Source: Pseudobdellovibrionaceae bacterium (lineage in GTDB: Bacteria; Bdellovibrionota; Bdellovibrionia; Bdellovibrionales; JAMPXM01). Taken from it: a stretch of 37,544 bases of DNA. The notes beneath the pieces were generated by a model. It made no database searches, had not been told where the DNA came from, and was given only the letters and a program-made list of their open reading frames with translations. The DNA is taken from the NCBI GenBank assembly GCA_021463345.1, contig JAJTYM010000035.1:1-37544 (forward strand). Reading direction: 5' to 3'. Of the stretch, positions 23,844 through 31,665 are shown piece after piece. Numbering within the stretch: position 1 is the first letter of the stretch; every line of letters begins with the position of its first letter. The position numbers and the translations under genes are program-made.

Positions 23844-24577
23844 AAGCACCGGCTCGCGTGCCCGCTCTGGGCGCCGCCTTGGTTTTTTTCCTGGTTCTCG
23901 CCGCTGGCGTTTCGCCGAGAGAGGCTCGCGCGGTCGATCTGCTCGAGGACTTCGATGCCCTCGGCGGCAATGACGTCCTCCTCGATCGCGCCAAGGAGCT
24001 CAACCCCGAAGCGGACATCCGCATCGTCCAGGATCGGGTGGTCGATCGCCGTTGGCGCGAGGAGTTGACGATGGAGTACGGCGGCGTGCTCGGCGGCGAC
24101 GCGTACCTGGCGACGAGGAGCGTGGGAGCCAACTATCACGTGCACCTCACGCCCCGTTGGTCGGTCGGGGTGAAATACAACTACGCGTTCAACGAGCTCC
24201 GCGATGAGGGCAAGCACCTCATCAATGACACGAGCGCCACCGGCAAGGGCGTCATCCCGGAGCTCGATTACCAGAAACAGAGCCTGATGGGCGTTGTGAA
24301 TTGGTATCCGATTTACGGGAAGATGAATCTGTACGATCTCGGCGTGGTGCATTTCGACGTCTACGCGCTCGCCGGCGGCGGTCAGGTCGAGCTTGAGTCC
24401 GGTCGCACGGGCACGTGGACCGCGGGCGGCGGAGTGGGGCTTTGGTTCTCGCAGCGCCTCACGAGCCGGTTGGAGATGCGTTACCAAACGTACGAAGCCA
24501 GCCGTTACGCCGGCAAGAGGGACATGGATCTCGCCGTCGCGAGCTTCCAGATGGGATTCCTGCACAGCTTGTTCTAA
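23840..24577 (+). CDS. Outer-membrane beta-barrel protein, 245 aa
   Basis: This exported barrel has the signal peptide region MKAPARVPALGAALVFFLVL, with cleavage near REARA. After a charged segment (RIVQDRVVDRRWREELTMEY) come amphipathic strands (GGDAYLATRSVGANYHVHLT, WSVGVKYNYAFNEL, FDVYALAGGGQVEL, WTAGGGVGLWFSQRL, RLEMRYQTYEA) and a C-terminal Phe (FLHSLF). The layout is like the outer-membrane barrel domain proteins encoded in delta-type motility clusters (GltA/GltB-like). The start is a TTG at 23840 with a perfect AGGAGG site 5 bases upstream, overlapping the previous stop (TTGA). The frame is open further upstream, but that part overlaps the lipoprotein gene. Confidence 0.85.
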   Translation: MKAPARVPALGAALVFFLVLAAGVSPREARAVDLLEDFDALGGNDVLLDRAKELNPEADIRIVQDRVVDRRWREELTMEYGGVLGGDAYLATRSVGANYHVHLTPRWSVGVKYNYAFNELRDEGKHLINDTSATGKGVIPELDYQKQSLMGVVNWYPIYGKMNLYDLGVVHFDVYALAGGGQVELESGRTGTWTAGGGVGLWFSQRLTSRLEMRYQTYEASRYAGKRDMDLAVASFQMGFLHSLF

Positions 24578-24592
24578 GTCGGGGGGAGCGCG

Positions 24593-26254
24593 ATGCGCGT
24601 GACGAACTTCGGCCCATGGGGCCCTTTTCGATTGAATTTGGTGAGGTTGGGTTTGGTGCTCGGGACGGCTGTGGCGGCTGTCCCGGCGCGCGCCGAGGAC
24701 GATCTGCTCAAGATCCTCGACGGAGAGGCGGCGCCCGCTCAGAACGAGGCGGTCGCTAAAACCGCCTCGGAGCTGCGGCCGCTGGTCGCGGATGAGGGCG
24801 CCGAGGCGCGGGTTTTCATCGGTCACGTCGAGAACGGGGATTTTGAGCGGGCGTTCTTCCATTGGCCGGTCGCGTTCGGCGGCAAGTCCTTCGCGGCGAC
24901 GCCGAGCGGGCGGGCGCTCTACGGGCTTTTGCTGTTCAAAAACGGCCTGGCGATCAACGGCATCGAAACCCTGATGGCGGTTGAGACGCCGGCCGAGATC
25001 GCCGCGCCCGTGATTCGATTGTGGAAAGAGGCCGCCGGCGATCAGCATCAGGCGTGGTCCTTCGTGAGGGTGGCGTGGACGCCTGAATGGACCGGGATTT
25101 TCGGCGTCGCGGCCGAGGTGCGCGTCATCTCTCGCGCTCTCTACGGCGCCGAACAAAGCGATGCGCTCAGGGAGCTCATCAAAAAAACGACGGTCGGTAC
25201 GCGAGAGCGCGCGGCCTTGCAGTGGCAACTCGCGCTTGCGCTCGCGCTCGGTGACAAAGCCGGCGAGGCGGCGCAGGTCTTGTCCCTGCTGATGAAGGCG
25301 CCCAACAATCCGGTGAGTCCCGACCTGATGACGATGACGGCCGCGCGGCTTCTCTTCCAGAACGGTTATTTGGACGCGGCCGCCCAGTATTACTCGAAGA
25401 TCCCGAAGAGTTCCGATCATTGGATCGACGCGCAGGAAGAACTGGCATGGACGGAGATGCGCAGGGCTCGGCCGCAGAACGTGCTGGCGATCACCCAGAC
25501 GCTCGTGCAGCCCGCCTTCAACGGCCAGACCGGGCCAGAATCGCACTTCCTGCGCAGTCTCGCTCAACTCAAGGTTTGCGATTACCCGGGCGCGGTGGAA
25601 TCGCTCAAGACGTTTCGCGCCCGCTTTCGGCCGCGTTCCGCCGAACTGCTGGCGCTCCAGGAAAACGCCGCGACTCCGGCCGTCGACCGCTTCATGAAAG
25701 GCGCGCGCGACAGGCAGTTGAAGATGGCCGATCTGAAGGCCGACGTGCACGCGCTGCCGCGAATGATCACGCGGGACGCGGCGCTGCTCGATCTCGTGCG
25801 TTCGGGCGCGGCGCTGGGGGAAGAAGGAAAAGCGGCTGAGGCGCTTTTCCTGCGATCGATGGGATACGAGGCGTTGCAGCCTGGAGCGCGAGCGCACATC
25901 GCCGAGGCTCAGAAGAGAATTGACGCGCGCGTGCGGGCCGCGCAGAGCGCCGTTTACGCCGCCGTCAAACAACTTGCGGAGGACGAGGTCCGGGAAATCT
26001 CGGATCAGTTGAGGAAACTCCATATCGTCGAGGCGGAGATCTTGCAGCAGATCGCCGTGGCTGAGAAACGCATCATCGCGACACGAGCGGAGCGGCCGAG
26101 CGAACGCAGGGGCACGACGGGTTCCGCGGCCAAGGACACCATCTGGTTCCCGGCTGAAAAGGAGATCTGGTTCGACGAGCTCGCGAATTTCAAAGTCGAT
26201 ATCAAGAAAGGCTGCCAGGCGAAAGCGCCGTCGGCCTCTCGGAAAGCGATGTGA
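24593..26254 (+). CDS. Exported TPR-like protein, 553 aa (GltE/AglT-like)
   Basis: A signal peptide (LNLVRLGLVLGTAVAAVPAR, then AEDD) precedes a helical protein with TPR-type pairs, for example QWQLALALALGDKAGEAAQV, ARLLFQNGYLDAAAQYYSKI, FLRSLAQLKVCDYPGAVESL and a coiled C-terminal region (AVKQLAEDEVREISDQLRKL). It is probably periplasmic. Position after an outer-membrane barrel in an AglRQS-like cluster corresponds to the smaller TPR protein (GltE/AglT) of gliding systems; orthology is inferred. The ATG has a G6 tract (24581-24586) as its ribosome-binding site. The stop is immediately followed by the VWA lipoprotein gene. Confidence 0.85.
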   Translation: MRVTNFGPWGPFRLNLVRLGLVLGTAVAAVPARAEDDLLKILDGEAAPAQNEAVAKTASELRPLVADEGAEARVFIGHVENGDFERAFFHWPVAFGGKSFAATPSGRALYGLLLFKNGLAINGIETLMAVETPAEIAAPVIRLWKEAAGDQHQAWSFVRVAWTPEWTGIFGVAAEVRVISRALYGAEQSDALRELIKKTTVGTRERAALQWQLALALALGDKAGEAAQVLSLLMKAPNNPVSPDLMTMTAARLLFQNGYLDAAAQYYSKIPKSSDHWIDAQEELAWTEMRRARPQNVLAITQTLVQPAFNGQTGPESHFLRSLAQLKVCDYPGAVESLKTFRARFRPRSAELLALQENAATPAVDRFMKGARDRQLKMADLKADVHALPRMITRDAALLDLVRSGAALGEEGKAAEALFLRSMGYEALQPGARAHIAEAQKRIDARVRAAQSAVYAAVKQLAEDEVREISDQLRKLHIVEAEILQQIAVAEKRIIATRAERPSERRGTTGSAAKDTIWFPAEKEIWFDELANFKVDIKKGCQAKAPSASRKAM

Positions 26255-26256
26255 GC

Positions 26257-27261
26257 ATGAAACAATGCATGGGTTCGATCGCGGCGGCCATCGGCGCCTG
26301 GGCGGGTCTGGCGGCGTGCAGCCCGGCCTCGCCGAAGCTCGTCGAAAAACCGATGGGCAAGTTCGAGAAGGTCAGCGACAAGGGCGACACCAAGCTGATT
26401 TTCACTCCCATGGTCGATGTTTTGTTCGTGGTCGACGATTCGGGTTCGATGCTGCCGCACCAATTGAACCTCTCCAAAAACATCGATTTGTACACCTCGG
26501 AGCTGCAGAACAACCGGGTCCTCGATTATCGAGTGGGCGTGATCACGACATCGATGGATTTTTGGAGTCCGAGCCCCGGAGGCCAAGGCAAGTTGGTGGG
26601 GCCTCCGACAGTGATCGATCGCAACACTCCCGATGGCATCGAAAAGCTCGCCAAGAACATCATGGTCGGCACCAACGGGTCGGGGATCGAGCAGTTTTTC
26701 GAGCCGGTGCGCCTGGCTCTGACGCCGCCGCTCATCAAAAACGAGAACGTGGGCTTCTACCGACCCGAGGCGTTTCTCGCATTGGTGTTCATCACCGATA
26801 CCGACGATCAAAGCCGGGGCATCGATGCGCGCCAGTTCTACAATTTCTTGGTGAACCTCAAAGGTGAAAAGACGAAGGTGCTTTTGTACGCGGCGTACGT
26901 CCCGTCGACCGACGCGAACTGCGAACGCTCGAACGAAGAGATGCCTTACCGTCTCGAGGAACTTTTCCTGATCGGGGATGGGAAGGCGTTCGGCCTTTGC
27001 GACCGCGATTATGGCCAAAAGCTGGCGGGGATCAGCGCGGATCTGGTGAGGCGCGTCGGAAAGACCATGCTCTTGAGCCGGTCGCCGGATGTGTCGACGA
27101 TCGAGGTGCGGTATGGCACACAGGTTTTTCCGAACGACGCGCGGGTGGGATGGGTGTATGATCCGTCCAACAACGCGTTGATTTTCGGGCCTGACACCGC
27201 GTTCACGGAGCAGCCGCTCGGTACCCAAATGGAGGTGAACTTCATCGCCGCTGAGTACTGA
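26257..27261 (+). CDS. VWA-domain lipoprotein, 334 aa
   Basis: A lipoprotein signal (MKQCMGSIAAAIGAWAGLAA, then C) precedes a von Willebrand factor A domain. FTPMVDVLFVVDDSGSM carries the MIDAS DxSxS motif, NGSGIEQFFEPVRLALTPPL and ALVFITDTDDQS the later metal-site loops. The C-terminal part (STIEVRYGTQVFPNDARVGW, VYDPSNNALIFGP) is beta-rich. Such domains bind protein ligands through a divalent metal. A GTG at 26251 overlapping the previous stop is an alternative start two codons upstream. It is the last gene of the motor cluster; a VWA lipoprotein could give the complex an adhesive or assembly function, which is inference. Confidence 0.88.
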   Translation: MKQCMGSIAAAIGAWAGLAACSPASPKLVEKPMGKFEKVSDKGDTKLIFTPMVDVLFVVDDSGSMLPHQLNLSKNIDLYTSELQNNRVLDYRVGVITTSMDFWSPSPGGQGKLVGPPTVIDRNTPDGIEKLAKNIMVGTNGSGIEQFFEPVRLALTPPLIKNENVGFYRPEAFLALVFITDTDDQSRGIDARQFYNFLVNLKGEKTKVLLYAAYVPSTDANCERSNEEMPYRLEELFLIGDGKAFGLCDRDYGQKLAGISADLVRRVGKTMLLSRSPDVSTIEVRYGTQVFPNDARVGWVYDPSNNALIFGPDTAFTEQPLGTQMEVNFIAAEY

Positions 27262-27322
27262 GCCGACGGGCCGCAGAGCCGTGCCGGTCTTCAGGATGAA
27301 AAGCGACGGAAAAGGAGTTCAC

Positions 27323-27709
27323 ATGACGCGGAAAAAGATCATCGAGACCAAAGGCGCGCCCGCTCCGGTGGGGCCGTACTCCCAGGCCGTGGAGAGCCAG
27401 GGATTCTTGTTTTGCTCGGGCCAGATCGCGATCGACCCGGCGACCAATCAGGTGCTCCAGGGCAGCGTGCCGGAGCAGGCCGAAAGGGTGATGAGGAACA
27501 TCCAGGCCGTGCTCAATGAGGCCGGACTGGATTTCGGAAACGTCGTCAAAACGACGATCTATCTCACGAACATGGATGACTTCGCGGCCGTCAACGAAGT
27601 TTACGGCCGGTACTTCCCGGCGCAGCCGCCGGCGCGCTCGACCGTCGCCGTCGCCGGCTTGCCAAAAGGCGTCCAGGTCGAAATCGAAGTCCTCGCGATG
27701 AGAGCCTGA
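27323..27709 (+). CDS. ridA: RidA family enamine/imine deaminase
   Basis: RidA (YjgF/YER057c/UK114) proteins hydrolyse reactive 2-aminoacrylate-type enamines and imines released by PLP enzymes, forming cytoplasmic trimers. The 128-aa length is exact for the family, and the signatures are present: APAPVGPYSQAVESQGFLFC, SGQIAIDP, QAERVMRNIQAVLNEAGLDF, VVKTTIYLTNMDDFAAVNEV, and PARSTVAVAGLPKGVQVEIE. The active-site Arg of PARSTV is present. The ATG at 27323 has an AAAGGAG site; the frame is open further upstream. It stands between the motor cluster and a DUF218 gene 6 bases downstream and may be co-transcribed with the latter. Confidence 0.95.
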   Translation: MTRKKIIETKGAPAPVGPYSQAVESQGFLFCSGQIAIDPATNQVLQGSVPEQAERVMRNIQAVLNEAGLDFGNVVKTTIYLTNMDDFAAVNEVYGRYFPAQPPARSTVAVAGLPKGVQVEIEVLAMRA

Positions 27710-27715
27710 GCCCGG

Positions 27716-28279
27716 ATGTCGCTCCGGCGCAAGGCGGTCGTCATCGGATGCGCGTTCCTGATTTCGCTTTCGGCATGGTTGTTCAGCCGGGAGGCCAAGC
27801 GGGTGCGCGCGTTCCCGGCCTCGAGCTGGACGGAGGATCATTCCGCCGATTGCGCCGTCGTCGTGACCGGGGGCCCGGGGCGCGTGCGCGAGGGCTTCGA
27901 TCTTTTGATCCGTCGGTCGGTGCAGAAGTTGATCGTCTCGGGCGTGAACCCGCAGGCCGAGTTGCGCGAGATCTTCCCGTTCTGGGCGTATCACGGAGAA
28001 CTGCGCGAATCCGACGTGATCCTCGAGAAAACATCGCAGACCACCTGGGGGAACGCTCAGCAGTCGCTCGCTTTGGTCGAGGCCTTGCGCTGCCGCGACA
28101 TCGTGCTCGTGACGAGCCGTCTGCACATGTACCGGGCGTTGTCGACCTTCCGCGCGCAGTTCCCGAGCTCGATCCCCATCTATCCCCGGGCCGTCGTTTC
28201 GGGGAGCTACCGGCCGGCGCGCCATGAAACCGCCGGTGAGGCGGTGAAGTCGCTGTTCTATTCGTTCTGGGCTTACTGA
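27716..28279 (+). CDS. DUF218 (YdcF/ElyC/SanA-like) membrane-anchored protein
   Basis: This 187-aa protein has an N-terminal membrane anchor (AVVIGCAFLISLSAWLFSRE) and a periplasmic DUF218 domain: ADCAVVVTGGPGRVREGFDL, KLIVSGVNPQAEL, EKTSQTTWGNAQQSLALVEA, DIVLVTSRLHMYRALSTFRA. Conserved acidic, Asn and His residues of the family are visible (TWGNA, SRLHMYRA). E. coli relatives ElyC and SanA act in envelope integrity and peptidoglycan or lipid-carrier metabolism, but the reaction is unsettled. It follows ridA by 6 bases and precedes an Mla-type lipid transporter, consistent with an envelope role. Confidence 0.85.
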   Translation: MSLRRKAVVIGCAFLISLSAWLFSREAKRVRAFPASSWTEDHSADCAVVVTGGPGRVREGFDLLIRRSVQKLIVSGVNPQAELREIFPFWAYHGELRESDVILEKTSQTTWGNAQQSLALVEALRCRDIVLVTSRLHMYRALSTFRAQFPSSIPIYPRAVVSGSYRPARHETAGEAVKSLFYSFWAY

Positions 28280-28392
28280 GGGCGGAGGGCTCGCGGTCTC
28301 TGCCCCGATCGGACCTCGGCAGAGGTCGGGCCTTCGGCGGCTTGGACCTAAGCCCTCTCTTGAAACGGCGCGATTTCACCGACACGGAAATC

Positions 28393-29226
28393 ATGCCGCT
28401 GGCGCGTTTTTTGTTCCGGGAAATCGATGGGATCGGCCGCAGGGCGATCGAGATCGCTTCGTACACTTTGCAGGTGCTGCAGATGGTGTACCTCTCCGTC
28501 CGCGCGGCGATCTACGACCAGGCGCAGGGCCTGCGCACGGTCTTCAGCGTCGTTTCCGCGCAGATCTATTTCACGGGCTGGCAGGCGATGCCGCTCGTCA
28601 CGATGCTCGCGCTCGCCACGGGCGGCATCGTGATCCTGCAAAGCTCGGCGCAGCTCTCGCTCCTCGGCTCGGCGGAGATGGTCGGAAATCTCATGGTCGT
28701 GATCATCGTGCGCGAATTGGGGCCGCTCGTCACGGCGCTGATCGTGATCGCGCGCTCGGGCACCGCGGTCGCCAGCGAAATCGGCAACATGCGCGTCAAC
28801 CGCGAGATCGAAGCGTTGGAGGCCATGGGCATCAATCCGCTCTCCTACATCGTGTTCCCGCGCATCGTCGGCGGCGTCATCAGCGTGCTGTGCCTGGCGT
28901 TTTACTTCTGCGCGATCGCGTTGCTCGGGGGCTTTCTCGTCACGCGCTTCATCAACGACATGCCGTTCGCGTTCTACGCCGACAGCCTCGCCAACGCGTT
29001 CACGGCGGCCGACGTCGGACTTTTCCTCGCCAAAAACGGTTTCAGCGGCGTCATCATCTTCATCATCGCTTGCTACCAGGGGCTGCTCGTGCAGCAGAGC
29101 GCGCACGAGGTTCCTCAAGTGACGACCAAAGCGGTCGTCAACAGCATCATCTACGTGACCACGTTCAATCTCGGGATGACGACATTGTTCTATCTCAACC
29201 AACTCATGGCGCTGGGGATCCTGTGA
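28393..29226 (+). CDS. MlaE-family ABC permease
   Basis: This 277-aa inner-membrane permease of the MlaE/Ttg2B/YrbE family works with an ATPase and an MCE protein in moving phospholipids between inner and outer membrane. Five to six membrane segments are seen. The family block is clear: LMVVIIVRELGPLVTALIVI, ARSGTAVASEIGNMRVNREI, EALEAMGINPLSYIVFPRIV, then IIFIIACYQGLLVQQSAHEV and TTFNLGMTTLFYL. The ATG at 28393 is chosen; a TTG at 28342 would add 17 residues without a good ribosome-binding site. Its stop overlaps the GTG start of the ATPase, so the subunits are translationally coupled. Confidence 0.92.
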   Translation: MPLARFLFREIDGIGRRAIEIASYTLQVLQMVYLSVRAAIYDQAQGLRTVFSVVSAQIYFTGWQAMPLVTMLALATGGIVILQSSAQLSLLGSAEMVGNLMVVIIVRELGPLVTALIVIARSGTAVASEIGNMRVNREIEALEAMGINPLSYIVFPRIVGGVISVLCLAFYFCAIALLGGFLVTRFINDMPFAFYADSLANAFTAADVGLFLAKNGFSGVIIFIIACYQGLLVQQSAHEVPQVTTKAVVNSIIYVTTFNLGMTTLFYLNQLMALGIL

Positions 29227-29948
29227 AAATCGGGTCCCTGGCGTTCAAAGACATGGTGTTCGGGTACGGCGACCATGCGCCGCTTTTCGGCGGCGTCACG
29301 TTCGAGATGCCGTGCGGGGGGAACACGCTCGTCAGGGGAGGGAGCGGGGTGGGTAAGAGCGCGCTGCTCAAGATCCTCGCGGGACTGTTGGCGCCGAAGT
29401 CGGGGGCCTACCTCATCGACGGGCGGGACGTCCGCGAGATGGCGTTCGAGGAGTTCCTGCCGTACCGCAAGCGAATCGGCTACGGGTTCGACTACGGGGG
29501 CTTGCTCGCCAATCGCACGCTCTGGGACAATTTGATGCTGCCGCTCCAGTACCACAACGAGCTGGGGCTCGATGCAGCCGAGGAGCGGGTGCAGGAGCTG
29601 ATGGGGGCGTTCGGCCTGATGGCGTTCCGGGACCGGCGCCCGGCCGCCGTCAGCGGGGCGATCCGCAAAGCGGCGTCGATCGCTCGCGCTTTCGTGATGC
29701 GGCCGTCGGTGCTGATCCTCGATGATCCGTTCGTCGGGTTGGACCGCGAGTCCATCGAGGCCATGTTCGGGCTGGTGAAATCGCATCGCGAGAGCCACGG
29801 GCTGGAGCACGTTTTCTTCACCTCGCGGGGTGAGAGCGTCTCGTACAAACTTGCCGACCGGGTCGTGGCGATCGAACGCGGCCTTCTGTGGCTCGACGAC
29901 GGATCCTCGGCCGCCGGCCCCGGGGAGAGAAAGGCGGTCGGTCAGTGA
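29223..29948 (+). CDS. Mla-type ABC ATPase with degenerate catalytic motifs
   Basis: This 241-aa ATPase subunit corresponds to MlaF. Walker A is intact (GGSGVGKS, K45). Other motifs depart from consensus. The Q-loop Gln is Asp (GFDYGGLL, D90, where MlaF has FQSGALF). The signature is VSGAIRKA instead of SGG (A146). Walker B ends LILDDPFVGLD with Asp at 168 in place of the catalytic Glu. The switch His is Ser (VFFTSRGESV, S201, against VVVSHDVPEV). Overall similarity to MlaF is otherwise good, including PFVGLD and the C-terminal LADRVVAIERG. The GTG start overlaps the permease stop (GTGA), and the same overlap links it to the MCE gene. It may hydrolyse ATP slowly or mainly bind it. Confidence 0.9.
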   Translation: MKIGSLAFKDMVFGYGDHAPLFGGVTFEMPCGGNTLVRGGSGVGKSALLKILAGLLAPKSGAYLIDGRDVREMAFEEFLPYRKRIGYGFDYGGLLANRTLWDNLMLPLQYHNELGLDAAEERVQELMGAFGLMAFRDRRPAAVSGAIRKAASIARAFVMRPSVLILDDPFVGLDRESIEAMFGLVKSHRESHGLEHVFFTSRGESVSYKLADRVVAIERGLLWLDDGSSAAGPGERKAVGQ

Positions 29949-30928
29949 AAATCAAGTTCAACAAGTTCGAGAGGGTGGCGGGCCTGTTCGTCGCCACGGC
30001 GATCGCCGGGGTTTTCGCCTCGATGGTCGGAGTCGCGATCCGTCGCGGCTGGTTCGAACCGAAGGTGGATCTGGAGACGACGTTCAAGAGCGCCGACGGC
30101 ATTCATGCCGGCACCGTCGTGCAGATGGCGGGCCTGCGCGCGGGCGCGGTCGAGAGCGTCGCGCTCAAGAGCAACAACGAGATCCTCGTGCGCTTCCGCG
30201 TCTCGCAGAAGTTCCATCAAAAAATCCGCGAGGGCAGCGTCGTGCGGGTGATGCGTCCGTTCATCATCGGCGAAAAAGTCCTCGACGTCTCCGTCGGCAG
30301 CGATGCGGGCGCGGCGGTGGCGGAAAATTCGACGCTCCCGTCGGAGGAGTCGGCCGACATAATGGACCTGCTCAATGGCCGCAAGATCGGGCCGCACCTG
30401 GAAACTCTGAGCGAGATGATGGAGAATCTCAAGTTCGTCGCCGAGGCGTTCCTCGATCCCGAACGTTCGAAGAACATCGTCAAGATCTTCGACGAGATGC
30501 GCCCGCTCGTGCAAAACATGAGTTCCATGGCAAGGGAGACGACCAATCTCCTCAGGAAAGGCAATCGGAACGACCAGATGGCGAAGGCGATCGGCAACCT
30601 GGCCGAGCTCTCGAACGAGCTCGCGCGCGTGGTGCCGGAGTTCACCAGGAACTCCCCCGAGTTCGTCGCGGATCTCGCCAAAATCGCCAAAAACACGGCC
30701 GTCCTGACCGAGGAGATGCAGAAATTCGTGCCGCTCATGTCGCGGATGGCGCCCGAGCTGCCCAAGGCGAGCGGTCGGGCGCTCGAGGCGTTGGATGAAA
30801 CCGTCGTGACGCTCAAGGCGCTGCAGAAGTCGTTCCTTCTGCGCGGGAACGTGGACGAGGTCCGGGAGGAGGAGGCGCGGCGCGAGCCGGCGACGCCGCC
30901 GGCCCGTGGGCAGAGCGGGGAGAAATGA
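29945..30928 (+). CDS. MCE/MlaD-family periplasmic lipid-binding protein
   Basis: This 327-aa protein has one N-terminal membrane segment (RVAGLFVATAIAGVFASMVG), then the MCE domain (about 38-120: VDLETTFKSADGIHAGTVVQ, MAGLRAGAVESVAL, IREGSVVRVMRPFIIGEKVL). A long helical region follows (about 130-300, for example TLSEMMENLKFVAEAFLDPE and DLAKIAKNTAVLTEEMQKFV), as in longer MCE proteins whose helices form a needle or tunnel. The C-terminal tail is charged and Pro-rich. It should be the periplasmic substrate-binding hexamer of this lipid transporter. The GTG start overlaps the ATPase stop and its own stop overlaps the next ATG. Confidence 0.92.
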   Translation: MKIKFNKFERVAGLFVATAIAGVFASMVGVAIRRGWFEPKVDLETTFKSADGIHAGTVVQMAGLRAGAVESVALKSNNEILVRFRVSQKFHQKIREGSVVRVMRPFIIGEKVLDVSVGSDAGAAVAENSTLPSEESADIMDLLNGRKIGPHLETLSEMMENLKFVAEAFLDPERSKNIVKIFDEMRPLVQNMSSMARETTNLLRKGNRNDQMAKAIGNLAELSNELARVVPEFTRNSPEFVADLAKIAKNTAVLTEEMQKFVPLMSRMAPELPKASGRALEALDETVVTLKALQKSFLLRGNVDEVREEEARREPATPPARGQSGEK

Positions 30929-31536
30929 CGAAGAAGGCCGTCATTGCGAATGAACGATCGGTCCCGCTGCTTTTCGACCCGGAAGGCCTTGGCCGCTCTT
31001 TGCGAGAAGTCGCCATCGACGTCATCGAGACCGAGGGCGCCACGATTTTCACGCGTTGGTTCCACTCGACGAACGACGTCGATCTGCTGATTTGGTCCGA
31101 CGAGGCGAGAAACGTGATCAAGCACCAGGTGAATTTCTTCGGCCAGGTGGTGGAATGGAGCGTCTTCGAAGGGGTGAAGACGGGTTTCATCATCGAGGAA
31201 GACGCCGCGGCGGGGGCGGGCGGGGACGGGGAGGGCGAGCTGAGCGAAACGATCCAGTTCGATCCGACACCGGAGTCCAATGCCATCCGGCAAGCTCTGA
31301 TGCTCCTTGAGCATGTCCCCGACCTTGACGGCGCGGATAAGAGCCGCATCCGCGACAATCTGTTGAATCGCGCTGACGGGAGACCGGATCCCGGCGGCGA
31401 GTTCCTGCGGCTTTACGGCGAGGCCCGCAAGTGGGACGGCGAAACCCGCGGGCGAGACCGCGCCGCCTACAAAGCCCGCGCCAAACGCCCCGGATTTTGG
31501 CGCCGCATCCGCAAATGGTTCTCCGGAGCCGGCTGA
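30925..31536 (+). CDS. Unknown 203-aa protein of the Mla-type operon
   Basis: I do not recognise this protein. The ATG overlaps the MCE stop (ATGA), so it is a genuine operon member. The N-terminal domain (about 15-95: SVPLLFDPEGLGRSLREVAI, TIFTRWFHSTNDVDLLIWSD, VIKHQVNFFGQVVEWSVFEG, VKTGFIIEED) looks like a compact alpha/beta fold. An acidic/Gly linker follows (about 95-108), then a helical segment and a strongly basic tail (RDRAAYKARAKRPGFWRRIR). No signal peptide or membrane segment is evident, so it is probably cytoplasmic. The basic tail could contact the membrane or nucleic acid. A role in regulating the transporter is only suggested by position. Confidence 0.8.
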   Translation: MTKKAVIANERSVPLLFDPEGLGRSLREVAIDVIETEGATIFTRWFHSTNDVDLLIWSDEARNVIKHQVNFFGQVVEWSVFEGVKTGFIIEEDAAAGAGGDGEGELSETIQFDPTPESNAIRQALMLLEHVPDLDGADKSRIRDNLLNRADGRPDPGGEFLRLYGEARKWDGETRGRDRAAYKARAKRPGFWRRIRKWFSGAG

Positions 31537-31665
31537 GGAGTCGTCAGGTCGGGCTCGACCACCAGGCGAGCGCCGACGCCGGTCCCGCTCGCGAAGCGTC
31601 GCGCCATCGGGAAGTGCGGGTACTTCCTTTCGTTTGCCCAGCGGAGTTGGTAGGCTGGGCGCGCG

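Noticed and set aside
23765-26023. 752-residue minus-strand open frame opposite the barrel and TPR genes
   Set aside because: It is a shadow of coupled plus-strand genes with signal peptides and ribosome-binding sites. Its composition is Arg/His-rich without motifs.
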